64,000 nt of DNA from Mesorhizobium qingshengii (GTDB lineage Bacteria; Pseudomonadota; Alphaproteobacteria; Rhizobiales; Rhizobiaceae). The stretch is taken from positions 1 to 64,000 of the forward strand of contig NZ_FMXM01000007.1 in the NCBI RefSeq assembly GCF_900103325.1, written 5' to 3'. Below the pieces are notes generated by a model that was given only the letters and a program-made list of their open reading frames with translations, was not told the DNA's origin and ran no database searches. Both the position numbers and the translations under genes were made by a program. This document shows, piece by piece, positions 1 through 8,189 of this stretch (the first letter of the stretch is position 1; every line of letters starts with the position of its first letter).

Positions 1-1023
1 TCCTACAGTCATCTGGTGGTGCAGGACAGTAGCGGCAAGACGTTGCGCTGCGGTCGGGTGAAGAACGACCGCCAGTCGCTGGGCGGGTTTCTGGAACGCT
101 ATCGCGAGAACTCGCATGCGGTTGTCGAAGCGACGCGCAACTGGATGGTGATGTACGACTGGCTCGACGACATCTGTGATGATGTCGTTCTCGCCCACCC
201 GTTGAAGGTCAAGGCGATTGCCGACGCCAAGATCAAGACCGACAAGATCGACGCGACGGTGCTGGCGCATCTACTCCGGGCCGACCTGGTACCGGAGGCC
301 TGGGCACCCGGCGAACGAGCAAGAGAACTGCGCGTCGCCCTGCGCGAACGGATGTTTTACGTGCGGCTGCGCACGATGACCAAGAACCGGATCGTCACGG
401 TGTTTGATCGCTACCCGGAGCAGACGGCAGAGCTGAGGAAGCTCGGCGACCTGTTCGGCAAGGCCGGCCGCGTTCAGCTTGCGCGGGTGAACGTCTCGCC
501 GATCGACCGCATCCAGATCGATCGCGGTCTCGACTTCATCGGCGACATCGACGTGCGCATCAAGCAGTCGGAATCAACGATCCGGGCGATGACTAAGGCA
601 AATGCCAATGTGAAACTGTTGAAGACGATCCCTGGCATCGGCGAGTTCTTCGCCCGGCTGATCGACGCGGAGATTGACGACATATCGCGGTTCCGCACGC
701 CGAAGAAGCTTGCCGCCTATGCCGGGCTGGTGCCCTCGACCTATTCGAGTGGCGGCAAGACTTATCACGGCAAGATCATCAAGCAGGGCAACAAGTGGCT
801 GCGCTGGGCTTTCGTCGAGGCGGTGACGCCTGCGATCGTCAGCGATGCGCAGCTTCGAGCCCAGTACGACCAGCTGAAGGTCAGAGGAACCAACAAAGCG
901 CGCGTGGCGATCGCGCGCAAGCTTTTGACGATCGCCTTCCAGATCCTGCGTGACCAGCGCGCTTACGAGCCGCGCGGCACCAGCCAAGAGGAAGGCGCGT
1001 CGATGATATCCCGGCTGTCCTGA
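1..1023 (+). CDS. IS110-family transposase, 5' end cut by window edge
   Basis: The reading frame is open to the first base, so the true start lies upstream. The visible part has the two parts of the IS110/IS116/IS902 family: an N-terminal RuvC-like DEDD domain (VVEATRNWM near the start and KTDKIDATVLAHLLR about residues 75-90) and the C-terminal Transposase_20 domain (LLKTIPGIGEFFARLI, then KLAAYAGLVPSTYSSGG carrying the expected catalytic serine region, then GNKWLRWAFVEA). Stop is TGA at 1021. The family recombines DNA without conventional terminal inverted repeats. The first catalytic Asp lies outside the window, so intactness cannot be judged, but the visible part has no frameshift. Confidence 0.9.
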   Translation, partial: SYSHLVVQDSSGKTLRCGRVKNDRQSLGGFLERYRENSHAVVEATRNWMVMYDWLDDICDDVVLAHPLKVKAIADAKIKTDKIDATVLAHLLRADLVPEAWAPGERARELRVALRERMFYVRLRTMTKNRIVTVFDRYPEQTAELRKLGDLFGKAGRVQLARVNVSPIDRIQIDRGLDFIGDIDVRIKQSESTIRAMTKANANVKLLKTIPGIGEFFARLIDAEIDDISRFRTPKKLAAYAGLVPSTYSSGGKTYHGKIIKQGNKWLRWAFVEAVTPAIVSDAQLRAQYDQLKVRGTNKARVAIARKLLTIAFQILRDQRAYEPRGTSQEEGASMISRLS

Positions 1024-1291
1024 TTGCGTGCTAGCGAGCCCGGCAGGACTGGGCTGCGCTCTCAAGGAGAATGGGGAGCCGGGAGCCGAACGCCACTATG
1101 TGACCGAAGCCATGTGCATCAGGGTCACGGATTGGAGAATGGTTCAAGAACCGAACGGCAGATGCCTGTCGCGCGGAAGGACGAGATTTAGTCGATCGGC
1201 GAAAATGCCGGTCAAAAACCAACCGAACCCAAGGAAACAGCCGCCAAACGATGGTGTCTTGCCCTTGTGTTCTTTCATTGGAGAACACACT
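1..1291 (+). mobile_element. IS110-family insertion sequence, partial; right end uncertain
   Basis: The transposase is followed by about 270 bases with no convincing gene. IS110 elements usually lack terminal inverted repeats, so no boundary can be read directly. The segment 1024-1291 contains small potential hairpins (GCCC 9 nt GGGC just after the stop; GTGACC and GGTCAC flanking 17 nt around 1100-1128). The right boundary given here is the base before the next possible coding start and is a guess. Confidence 0.4.
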
Positions 1292-1432
1292 ATGCATCCC
1301 GTGAGCTATCTGTTCGAAGACATCTACCGCAACTATTGGGGCATCGCTTACCGCCGGCCGGAGGCGCGCCGTCCGACTAGGTTACGGCGCGATCGCGAGT
1401 TGCTTGTTCAGCCGGAACGCCGTCAGGACTGA
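1292..1432 (+). CDS. Possible 46-residue hypothetical protein
   Basis: An ATG at 1292 is preceded by GGAG with 8-nt spacing. The peptide begins MHPVSYLFEDIYRNYWG and becomes Arg-rich (RRPEARRPTRLRRDRELL). No family is recognised. The Arg-rich tail may be an artefact of GC-rich non-coding DNA. The rest of the 1433-1561 gap up to the DUF423 gene shows nothing recognisable. Confidence 0.3.
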   Translation: MHPVSYLFEDIYRNYWGIAYRRPEARRPTRLRRDRELLVQPERRQD

Positions 1433-1561
1433 TCGTTCGGAAAAACGACGTTTGACAGGCAGCGGCCTGGCACGGGTCTTCGCGACCGGATCAAGTCCGA
1501 GGGCAGGGCACCCTGAGGCATCATCCGCCTTTTCGGAGCCTTGTGCGGGAACTCAGCCGGA

Positions 1562-1936
1562 TCAGGAACGCGCCCGTCCCAGTGCAGAGGCCGCGATCAC
1601 CAGCCAGCCGGCTATGAGCAAGGTGCCGCCGATCGGCGCCGACAGCGGGAACAACCGCGAGCCGAGGAAGTCTCGGGCGAGCAGGTCGCCACAGAACAGG
1701 AGAAGTCCGACCAGCAGGACCAGGCTGCCGATGCGCAGGATCCGGTTCGTGCCGAGCAATCCTGTGGCGAGGAAGACCGGCGCATGCATGAGCAGGAAGG
1801 ATGCGGCGGTGCCGACGAAGGCGCCGCCCAGATGCGCAGCCGCGGCCGACAGCGCCACGCCGGCGGCACCACTGAGGCCGGCGGCCAGGATGAGGATGCG
1901 TCCGCTGTTGCCGGAAGACTGTTCGACCGTGCTCAT
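1562..1936 (-). CDS. DUF423 family small membrane protein
   Basis: A 124-residue protein with four hydrophobic segments (AAGLSGAAGVALSAAAAHL, FLLMHAPVFLATGLLG, IGSLVLLVGLLLFCGDL, GGTLLIAGWLVIAASAL), matching the YgdD/YwdK-type DUF423 family in length, topology and the conserved N-terminal Gly/Ala-rich helix plus the central HAP and GD motifs. The ATG at 1936 was chosen over upstream in-frame codons because it begins MSTVEQSSG just before the first membrane helix. Biochemical function is unknown for the family. It sits 41 bases downstream of the MFS gene on the same strand and may be co-transcribed. Confidence 0.8.
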   Translation of the reverse strand: MSTVEQSSGNSGRILILAAGLSGAAGVALSAAAAHLGGAFVGTAASFLLMHAPVFLATGLLGTNRILRIGSLVLLVGLLLFCGDLLARDFLGSRLFPLSAPIGGTLLIAGWLVIAASALGRARS

Positions 1937-1977
1937 ATCCGGGGCTCCGTGACATTCAAGGGATGCGGCCAACCCGA

Positions 1978-3237
1978 TCAGGACTTGCCGGCGTTGGTGA
2001 GCATGTCCTGCTCGCGGCGAGATTGCGCCAGCCAATTATACATCGCTCCGCCCGCCATCAAGACGGAGGTGCCGAGAAACACCGAGCGCATGCCGAAATG
2101 GCCGCCGGCAAAGCCGCCAAGCAAGGGACCGGCGACCTGTCCGACATATTGGGCGGAGATCGAGAGTCCCAATACATTGCCGCCGACGCCATCGGGAACA
2201 TTGTGGCGGATCACGCTGGTGATGCAGGGCAGCAGCCCGCCCAGCGCCAGCCCCATCAGGAAGCGCAGGCCGATGAGTTGCCAGCTTTGCGTGACGAAGG
2301 CCTGCGGGATCAGCAGCAGGGCCGAGACGGCAAGCGCGCCGATGATGACGTTCCAGTGGCCGATGCGATCGGCGAGCTTGCCGAGGCGCGACGCCGACAG
2401 GATGGCGCCAAGCGCCGCCGCCGACATGACGACGCCCGAGATCAACGTGACGCGGCTCTGGTCCTCGATGAGCGGCTGCACATAGACGGTGATGATCGGC
2501 TCGATCGACATGGTGGCGAAACTCAACAGCATGCCGGTCGCCAGCATGGCGATAACAGGCCGTTTATCGGGAATTTGTGCCCATCCGCCTTTTGGCGTCC
2601 CCTTCGATGCGGCATCTTTTGTCTTCGGCCGGGGATTCTCCTTGATCAGGAAGGTGGTCGCCAGGAAGGCCAGGAAGATGACGCCGCCGGACAACAGGAA
2701 GGTGGCGCGGATGCCGATCAGCGGCGGCAAGGCGCCGCCAACCAGCGGGCCGACCAGCGCCCCAGCCGTGATCCCGGCCGACAGCAGTCCAAGCGCCCAG
2801 CCGGAACGCTCTTTCGGCGTCTGCATGGCGACAAGGATGGTCGATCCCGAGGAATAGCCGCCGGCAAAACCAATCAGCAGCCGCAGCAGCACCAGTTGCC
2901 AGACTGTCTGAACCATGCCGGTCAGCGACATGCAGATGGCCATGCCGAAACTGGCGCGAACCAGCATCGACTTGCGGCCGTAGCGGTCGCCAAGCCGTCC
3001 CCAGAGCGGCGCCACCAGTGCCGCCGCGAAGAAGGTCGCGCCATAGGCAATCCCGGACCATTGCACGATCGCTGCATGACCTTCGGCGCCGAGCTGCTCG
3101 ATGTAGAGCGGCAGGAACGGCAGGAGCAGCGTCATGGCGACAAGCGTCGAGAACGAGCCGGCGAAGCATACGAACAGATTGCGCCGCCAGTGGACGTTGT
3201 AGGTGCTATCGGTCGCCGGGGGCGTGTTCTGCGGCAT
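1978..3237 (-). CDS. Major facilitator superfamily exporter (multidrug-type)
   Basis: A 419-residue inner-membrane protein with about twelve predicted helices. The MFS motif A is clear after helix 2 (WGRLGDRYGRKSML), and a motif-C-like Gly-rich helix follows (GLLSAGITAGALVGPLVGG), which is typical of drug/H+ antiporters of the DHA type. A cytoplasmic central loop rich in Lys/Pro (ENPRPKTKDAASKG) joins the two six-helix halves. Substrate cannot be deduced. It is transcribed divergently from a GntR-family regulator with a palindromic operator between them, so it is probably the regulator's target, induced by a small organic ligand. DUF423 follows downstream. Confidence 0.85.
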   Translation of the reverse strand: MPQNTPPATDSTYNVHWRRNLFVCFAGSFSTLVAMTLLLPFLPLYIEQLGAEGHAAIVQWSGIAYGATFFAAALVAPLWGRLGDRYGRKSMLVRASFGMAICMSLTGMVQTVWQLVLLRLLIGFAGGYSSGSTILVAMQTPKERSGWALGLLSAGITAGALVGPLVGGALPPLIGIRATFLLSGGVIFLAFLATTFLIKENPRPKTKDAASKGTPKGGWAQIPDKRPVIAMLATGMLLSFATMSIEPIITVYVQPLIEDQSRVTLISGVVMSAAALGAILSASRLGKLADRIGHWNVIIGALAVSALLLIPQAFVTQSWQLIGLRFLMGLALGGLLPCITSVIRHNVPDGVGGNVLGLSISAQYVGQVAGPLLGGFAGGHFGMRSVFLGTSVLMAGGAMYNWLAQSRREQDMLTNAGKS

Positions 3238-3280
3238 GTTGAATGTCCTGCCCGAGCAACTTGGAGTGGCCTATTGCTGC

Positions 3281-3312
3281 GGATACCATTTTGGGATACC
3301 AAGCTGGTATCC
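3281..3312. promoter_or_regulatory. Operator-like inverted repeat between MFS exporter and GntR gene
   Basis: A perfect 8-bp inverted repeat with 3-bp spacer, GGATACCA-AGC-TGGTATCC, lies at 3294-3312. A third identical half-site, GGATACCA, lies at 3281-3288 in direct orientation, 13 bp away. It sits in the 172-bp divergent intergenic region, 44 bp from the MFS start and 98 bp from the GntR start. FadR-type GntR regulators bind short palindromes in such positions, so autoregulation and control of the exporter are inferred. Confidence 0.75.
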
Positions 3313-3409
3313 GTCATGGACGCTAGCCCGGCCGCTGTCAATGCGACCGTCTCAAACGTGATCGGACGCAGGCCGGTCGCAAGCAAACGGCCAGAAAACG
3401 AGAACGACA

Positions 3410-4075
3410 ATGTCGCAGATGCAGAGCGTTGAAAAACAGCTTCGAGAGATGATCCTGGGCCTCGAGATCGGTCCTGGCGAGAAACTGACCGAGCGCTGGA
3501 TCGAAAGTCGCTTCGGCGCGTCGCGAACCCCCGTCAGGGCCGCGCTGCTGAGGCTCGAGACCGAAGGCCTGGTCGGCAGGGATGGCCGTGGCTGGACGGT
3601 GTCGCCCATCAATCTGGCTGAACTCGAGCAGATCGCCGTCTACAGGGAGGCGGTCGAGGTTGCCGCACTTCGCCTGACCTGTTCCTTGGCCGACAGGAGC
3701 GGGGTCGATGTCATCGAGGCGATGCTCGAATCCTGCGACAGCAACACGCCGCGCGAGGAATGGCATCGTGTCGGCATGGATTTTCACATCGAGCTGGCGC
3801 GCCTGTCGGGCAACGAGTTCCTGTTTCGCGCGGTGCGCGATGCCATGACGCGCCTGTCGCGGGCCCGTTGGCTGGAGGTTCGCGATGAGGCGGCCCTTGC
3901 CCGTGCCTGGGCCGAACATCGCGCCATTCTGGCGGCGACACGCCTTGGCGATGCCGAAGAGGCCGCGCGGCGGCTTTCGGCCCACATCGTCGGCAGCCGC
4001 GACAGGCTGGTGACGTCGCTCGCCAACGATAGGCGTGGCCTTCGCGCCAGGGGTTTTGCCGTCGTTGCCGCTTAG
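3410..4075 (+). CDS. GntR-family transcriptional regulator, FadR/FCD type
   Basis: A 221-residue protein. The N-terminal winged helix shows the GntR signature (GEKLTERWIESRFGASRTPVRAALLRLETEGLV, residues about 24-57). The all-helical C-terminal FCD ligand-binding domain follows, with the expected metal/ligand residues in FHIELARLSGN (about 126) and late helices with AEHRAIL and LSAHIV. FCD regulators usually sense small carboxylic acids and repress adjacent genes. It is divergent from the MFS exporter with a palindromic operator between them. A second in-frame ATG lies three codons in, so the start is uncertain by 9 bases. Confidence 0.88.
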   Translation: MSQMQSVEKQLREMILGLEIGPGEKLTERWIESRFGASRTPVRAALLRLETEGLVGRDGRGWTVSPINLAELEQIAVYREAVEVAALRLTCSLADRSGVDVIEAMLESCDSNTPREEWHRVGMDFHIELARLSGNEFLFRAVRDAMTRLSRARWLEVRDEAALARAWAEHRAILAATRLGDAEEAARRLSAHIVGSRDRLVTSLANDRRGLRARGFAVVAA

Positions 4076-4180
4076 TGCGGCGGTTGCGGGGCAGGGCGGT
4101 CGCCCCGCAAAAGGCGACGTCCCGGACGCGAGATGCACTTTCGGCCTCGCTTCGCGAGCGCCGATGGCGTAAGAGCGGCG

Positions 4181-4441
4181 ATGGAAAACAACCGATTTGA
4201 AACACCCGTGACGGTCAAGTCAGTCGCGGCGGGAAGCACTCAGCTCTTGCGCTCGGCCCGAGAGGCTTCCGACTACCTGCTCAACAGCTGGCCGGGCAAA
4301 CGCAGCCCCAAGCATCGCGCGGCGCTGCAAGCCTGTCATGATGCGCTGGCTGGCGACAAGCCGGCGATGAACGCCAGGCGCGCCTTCATTGCCGCAGCGC
4401 GCGAAGTGGACGTCTTCGTCAGCGACAAGGCGACGGCCTGA
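4181..4441 (+). CDS. DUF982 domain protein
   Basis: An 86-residue protein with the DUF982 pattern common in Rhizobiales: FETPVTV near the N-terminus, a central Leu-Leu-xx-Trp-Pro (DYLLNSWPGKRSP), then HRAALQACHDALAGDKPA and ARRAFIAAAREVDVFV. Function is unknown; these small acidic-basic proteins are often present in many copies per rhizobial genome. The ATG at 4181 was chosen over an upstream ATG because the family homology begins there. A rho-independent terminator follows 29 bases after the stop. Confidence 0.8.
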   Translation: MENNRFETPVTVKSVAAGSTQLLRSAREASDYLLNSWPGKRSPKHRAALQACHDALAGDKPAMNARRAFIAAAREVDVFVSDKATA

Positions 4442-4469
4442 CGCAAGGCGACAATCCGGATTGAGGCAC

Positions 4470-4491
4470 GGCCCGCATTCGCGGGCCTTTT
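4470..4491 (+). terminator. Rho-independent terminator after DUF982 gene
   Basis: GGCCCGC-ATTC-GCGGGCC forms a perfect 7-bp stem with a 4-nt loop, followed immediately by TTTT. It overlaps the 3' flank of the convergent 48-residue gene. Confidence 0.85.
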
Positions 4492-4495
4492 GCCG

Positions 4496-4642
4496 TCATT
4501 TCGCTGCTTCGGTTTCAGTCTCGCTCTCGGGCTGCGAACGTTCCCGAGCGGCAACCTTGGCCGCCAGCTTCTCAGCCTTCTTGGCCGCCTTCTGGCGGTC
4601 GCGTTCCTTGCGTTCCTGATCGTAGTTTGGTGCTCGCGCCAT
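4496..4642 (-). CDS. 48-residue highly charged hypothetical protein
   Basis: An ATG at 4642 is preceded by AAAGGAG with about 6-nt spacing. The product is MARAPNYDQERKERDRQ, then Lys/Ala-rich (KKAEKLAAKVAARER), then an acidic tail (ESETETEAAK). It is predicted to be one continuous charged helix without membrane segments or signal. The strong ribosome-binding site, the amphipathic composition and the terminator-bounded position support it as a real gene. Comparable short KKAEKLAAK proteins occur in Rhizobiales to my knowledge, but the function is unknown. Its 3' end abuts the DUF982 terminator. Confidence 0.7.
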   Translation of the reverse strand: MARAPNYDQERKERDRQKAAKKAEKLAAKVAARERSQPESETETEAAK

Positions 4643-4839
4643 ATCGGCTCCTTTTCACTGCCTCGCGGCTCTGACCCTGCCTAGGAGCATTGGCCGCCAA
4701 ACACAACAGCTGAAGTGAAGTGCGCGGCTGTTGGCGTCGGTGGGTGGTCCGGGCTTGCAAGATGCCCGGCACAATGGTGTAGGAGGATCCGGGGCGCCAA
4801 GGTATTGAGAGCCGCCCGCTTGTTTTGATCAAGTGAACC

Positions 4840-5811
4840 ATGGCCACAATTGCGCGAACGACGGCAAAGGTTTTCTACTATGCGCGAAACTTTGCGCGCG
4901 ATATCGTCCCGCAGGCGTTGTTTCGCCACAGGCTGGCCGCTCGCCTCGAAAAGGCAAGGCTCCCGGACGCTTCGGTTCGCCGGCGGCTGAATTACTATAA
5001 CAAGCTGCAGGATGCGTTTACGCCCAGCGCCGATGCCGTGCGCATCGGCAAGCTGCCGTTTACGCCGACCATGTACTATTACGACCTGAAGGAATTTGCC
5101 CGCTATTTCGATCGCGGGCTGCTGATCGACGTGGAATACGGAGACGTCAGGAAGGTGCCGAAGGTGCCTTCTATCGTCAAGGATCGGCCGATCCTCGCCG
5201 ACGACAGCAATGCGGTCATCATGAAGCTCGACAAGTTTCGTCATTTCCAGATGCCTGCCGACGCAACTGCGTTCGCCGACAAGCTTCCGGCAGTGGTCTG
5301 GCGCGGCGATCTCAACAATCCCATACGCACAAGGTTTCTGAACGCCGTGCGCGACTTGCCGTTCTGCGACGCCGGTTCGCACAAGCCGAACGCGCCGGCC
5401 GAGTACAGCAAGCCCTTCCTCAGCATCAGCCAGCATCAGCGTTATCGCTACATTGTCTCGCTCGAAGGCAATGACGTGGCGACCAACCTGAAATGGATCA
5501 TGAACTCGAAGTCGCTGTGCCTGATGCCGCCGCCGACCTACGAGACATGGTTTGCGGAAAGACAGCTCGAAGCGAATGTTCATTATGTGCCGCTTGAAGC
5601 GGACTTCTCCAATCTTGCTGAACGCGTGGCGTATTTCGAACGCCATCCTGAGCAAGCCGAGCGCATCATCGCCGCTGCGAATGCCTATTGCAGGACATTC
5701 GCCAACGAGCAGGCCGAGCAGGCGATCTCGCTGCTGGTGCTCTACAAATACTTCGTCCTCAGCGGCCAGATCAAACCGGACGCCGAAGTCTGGCGCTACA
5801 TCACGGGCTGA
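4840..5811 (+). CDS. Glycosyltransferase family 90 (CAP10/LpsA-like)
   Basis: A 323-residue protein. The C-terminal half has the GT90 (CAP10-like) features: KLPAVVWRGDLNNPIRTRF around residues 149-167 and YIVSLEGNDVATNLKW with IMNSKSLCLMPPPTYETWF around 206-241, then an acidic VPLEADFSNLAERV segment. This resembles rhizobial LpsA-type core lipopolysaccharide glycosyltransferases. There is no signal peptide, so it presumably acts at the cytoplasmic face of the inner membrane. It stands alone, followed by a palindromic repeat. The acceptor cannot be deduced from sequence. Confidence 0.8.
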   Translation: MATIARTTAKVFYYARNFARDIVPQALFRHRLAARLEKARLPDASVRRRLNYYNKLQDAFTPSADAVRIGKLPFTPTMYYYDLKEFARYFDRGLLIDVEYGDVRKVPKVPSIVKDRPILADDSNAVIMKLDKFRHFQMPADATAFADKLPAVVWRGDLNNPIRTRFLNAVRDLPFCDAGSHKPNAPAEYSKPFLSISQHQRYRYIVSLEGNDVATNLKWIMNSKSLCLMPPPTYETWFAERQLEANVHYVPLEADFSNLAERVAYFERHPEQAERIIAAANAYCRTFANEQAEQAISLLVLYKYFVLSGQIKPDAEVWRYITG

Positions 5812-5812
5812 A

Positions 5813-5881
5813 GCAATTCCAGGAAAAGCGTGAAACGGGTTTTCCCCGGAAAAGCGCGTAGCGCTTTCCCTTGGGAATTGC
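5813..5881. repeat. Palindromic intergenic repeat, GCAATTCC class
   Basis: Terminal arms GCAATTCC (5813-5820) and GGAATTGC (5874-5881) are perfect inverse complements. The interior carries AAAGCGTGAAACGGGTTTT and a second small palindrome AAAGCGCGTAGCGCTTT. Its core (AAGCG-TGAA-CGGTTTT) resembles that of other repeats in this window and it matches a repeat type common between genes in Rhizobiales. It starts two bases after the GT90 stop and could act as a transcript end or stabiliser. Confidence 0.75.
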
Positions 5882-5942
5882 GTCAAAAAGATAGAGTTGC
5901 CCGGCGGACAGCGCCGGCCGGGCTCCTCGTCGAACCCCGCGG

Positions 5943-6986
5943 TCACACGCCGCTTCGGTCAATCACGAGATCGGCGGCGCCGAACCGGTCCCTTGCCGTC
6001 AATTGCTGGTGCCAATAGGGGTAGAGCAGCGGTGGCCGGCTGACCGCGTCCAGGCGGTTGCGTTCGTCGTCGGTGAGCACCAGGCTTGCGGCCCCGAGGT
6101 TGTCCTTGAGCTGGGCTTCGTTGCGGGCGCCGATCACCAGCGAGGAGACCGCCGGCCGGCCAAGCAGCCAGGCCAGTGCCACCTGGGCCGTCGACACGCC
6201 GCGCTGCGTGCCGATATCGACAAGGACATCGACGATGCGCCACAACCGGTCCTCGTCGCGGATCGGCGGCTCCGACCAGCCGGCGAGCTGTCGCGCGGTC
6301 GGGCTGTCGCGGCGGTATTTGCCCGACAGCAATCCGCCGGCGAGCGGGCTCCAGACCAGCACGCCCAGCCCCTGGTCGACCGAAATCGGCAGCAGCTCAT
6401 ACTCCGCCTCGCGCGCCTCCAGCGTATAGTGGATCTGCTGGGTGACGAAGCGCGGCTGGTGATGGCTATCGCTGATGCCGAGCCCCTTCATCACTTGCCA
6501 GCCGGAATAGTTGGAGCAGCCGACATAGCGGACCTTGCCTTGGGCAACCAGCGTGTCGAGCGCGGCGATGGTTTCTTCCAGTGGCGTCACTCCGTCCCAC
6601 TCATGCAGAAAGTAGATGTCGATGACGTCGGTCTTGAGCCGCTTCAGGCTCTTCTCGCATTCGCGGATCAGGTGATAGCGCGACAGGCCTTCATCGTTCG
6701 GACCTTTGCCGATCCGCATCCGTGCCTTGGAGGCGATCAGCACGTCGCCCTTGCGCTTGCCGCCGAGGGCCTCGCCGATGATCTCTTCCGAGATGCCATT
6801 CGAATAGACATTGGCGGTGTCGATGAGGTTGATGCCGGCGTCGATGCACAGATCGATCATCCGTCGCGCCTCGTCGAGGTCGGTCTTGCCGACCGCGGAG
6901 AACGCGCCGGCGCCGCCGAAGGTCATGGTGCCCATGGTCAGTGTCGAAACCTTCAAGCCGGAACGGCCGAGAGTACGGTATTCCAT
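5943..6986 (-). CDS. Aldo/keto reductase
   Basis: A 347-residue NADPH-dependent oxidoreductase of the aldo/keto reductase superfamily (YhdN/Tas-like, AKR11-12 type). The N-terminus MEYRTLGRSGLKVSTLTMGT is typical. The catalytic tetrad is visible as Asp in LIDTANVYSNG (about 56) with Tyr five residues later, Lys in LIASKARM, and His in IYFLHEWDG. The C-terminus contains the cofactor-binding SLVIGARNEAQLKDNL motif. The ATG at 6986 was preferred over an upstream in-frame start because the family begins there. Substrate is unknown. It is divergent from ppk2 with a 265-bp gap in which no operator was recognised. Confidence 0.9.
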   Translation of the reverse strand: MEYRTLGRSGLKVSTLTMGTMTFGGAGAFSAVGKTDLDEARRMIDLCIDAGINLIDTANVYSNGISEEIIGEALGGKRKGDVLIASKARMRIGKGPNDEGLSRYHLIRECEKSLKRLKTDVIDIYFLHEWDGVTPLEETIAALDTLVAQGKVRYVGCSNYSGWQVMKGLGISDSHHQPRFVTQQIHYTLEAREAEYELLPISVDQGLGVLVWSPLAGGLLSGKYRRDSPTARQLAGWSEPPIRDEDRLWRIVDVLVDIGTQRGVSTAQVALAWLLGRPAVSSLVIGARNEAQLKDNLGAASLVLTDDERNRLDAVSRPPLLYPYWHQQLTARDRFGAADLVIDRSGV

Positions 6987-7251
6987 GTCAGTCCTCGCGA
7001 TTGCATTTGGGAAGGGATGCCGGGAAAGCGCCCGAATGTGGCTGCTATTTGTAGGACAATTTGGACGACTTGTCGCCATGCCACGACGACCGATCGATCA
7101 TGCCTCGCGGGATCTGCCCCGGCGGCCTTGACCTTGGCCGACTGCAATAAAACCGTCATTGCCGGCCTATATCAAGTCGGCTCAGGGTCCTTTTCCCGCC
7201 GGGCGAGGGCGCCTGCCAGGATCACGGACGGCAGCTTGCGGAGCGGTGCAG

Positions 7252-8172
7252 ATGAACGAACCCACACTGAAATCCGGGGCCAAGGACTGGCTTGAAGCCG
7301 AGCTCGCCGACACGCTCGACGAGGACTATGAGCTCGAAATGTCTGAGCCGGCATTGTCGATGGAGATCGCCAGGATCTACAAGAACGCCCATCCGCCATC
7401 GATCGACCGCATGCAATATTTTCGTGACCTGATCAGTCTGCAGTCCGAGCTGATCAAGCTGCAGTCCTGGGTCGCCTATCACAAGAAGAAGCTGGTGGTG
7501 ATCTTCGAGGGCCGCGATTCCGCCGGCAAGGGTGGCGTCATCAAGCGCATCACGCAGCGGCTCAATCCGCGCATCTGCCGTGTCGTGGCGCTGCCGGCGC
7601 CCACCGAGCGCGAGAAATCGCAATGGTATTTCCAGCGCTATGTCCCACATCTGCCGGCCGGCGGCGAGATCGTGCTGTTCGACCGCTCCTGGTACAACCG
7701 TTCCGGCGTCGAGCGGGTTATGGGGTTTGCCGAACCGGATCAGGTCGAGGAGTTCTTTCGCGACGTGCCGGAGTTCGAGCGCATGCTCGTCCGCTCCGGC
7801 ATCACCGTGGTCAAGTACTGGTTCTCGATCACCGACGAGGAACAGCAGATGCGATTCCTGATGCGCATCCACGATCCGATGAAGCAGTGGAAGCTGTCGC
7901 CGATGGACCTGCAGTCTCGTGTGCGCTGGGAACAGTACACCAAGGCCAAGGAAGAGACCTTCGCCCGCACCAACATTCCGGAAGCGCCCTGGTTCATCGT
8001 CGAGGGCAACGACAAGAAGCGGGCGCGGCTCAACTGCATCGATCATCTGCTCAAGCAAATGCCGTATGAAGAGGTGCCGCACGAGGAGATCACGCTGCCG
8101 GAGCGTGTCTTCAATCCCGAATACGAGCGCCAGACGCTGCCGCGCGAGCTTTACGTGCCGGAGAAGTATTGA
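7252..8172 (+). CDS. ppk2: Polyphosphate kinase 2 family protein
   Basis: A 306-residue PPK2-family phosphotransferase that moves phosphate between polyphosphate and nucleoside di- or monophosphates in the cytoplasm. Walker A is FEGRDSAGKGG (about residues 85-95), followed by the Walker-B-like EIVLFDRSWYNRSGVERVMG (about 140-160) and a lid region with WKLSPMDLQSR. Length is typical of one-domain class I PPK2 enzymes. The ATG at 7252 is preceded by GGAG 8 bases upstream; the longer frame starting at 7159 lacks conservation. Whether it makes GTP/ATP or polyphosphate cannot be read from sequence alone. Confidence 0.92.
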   Translation: MNEPTLKSGAKDWLEAELADTLDEDYELEMSEPALSMEIARIYKNAHPPSIDRMQYFRDLISLQSELIKLQSWVAYHKKKLVVIFEGRDSAGKGGVIKRITQRLNPRICRVVALPAPTEREKSQWYFQRYVPHLPAGGEIVLFDRSWYNRSGVERVMGFAEPDQVEEFFRDVPEFERMLVRSGITVVKYWFSITDEEQQMRFLMRIHDPMKQWKLSPMDLQSRVRWEQYTKAKEETFARTNIPEAPWFIVEGNDKKRARLNCIDHLLKQMPYEEVPHEEITLPERVFNPEYERQTLPRELYVPEKY

Positions 8173-8189
8173 GGTAGACGAAGCCTGCG

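Noticed and set aside
4681..5946. A 421-codon open frame on the minus strand opposite the GT90 gene.
   Set aside because: Its frame follows the codon-position GC bias of the plus-strand glycosyltransferase, and its translation lacks domains.
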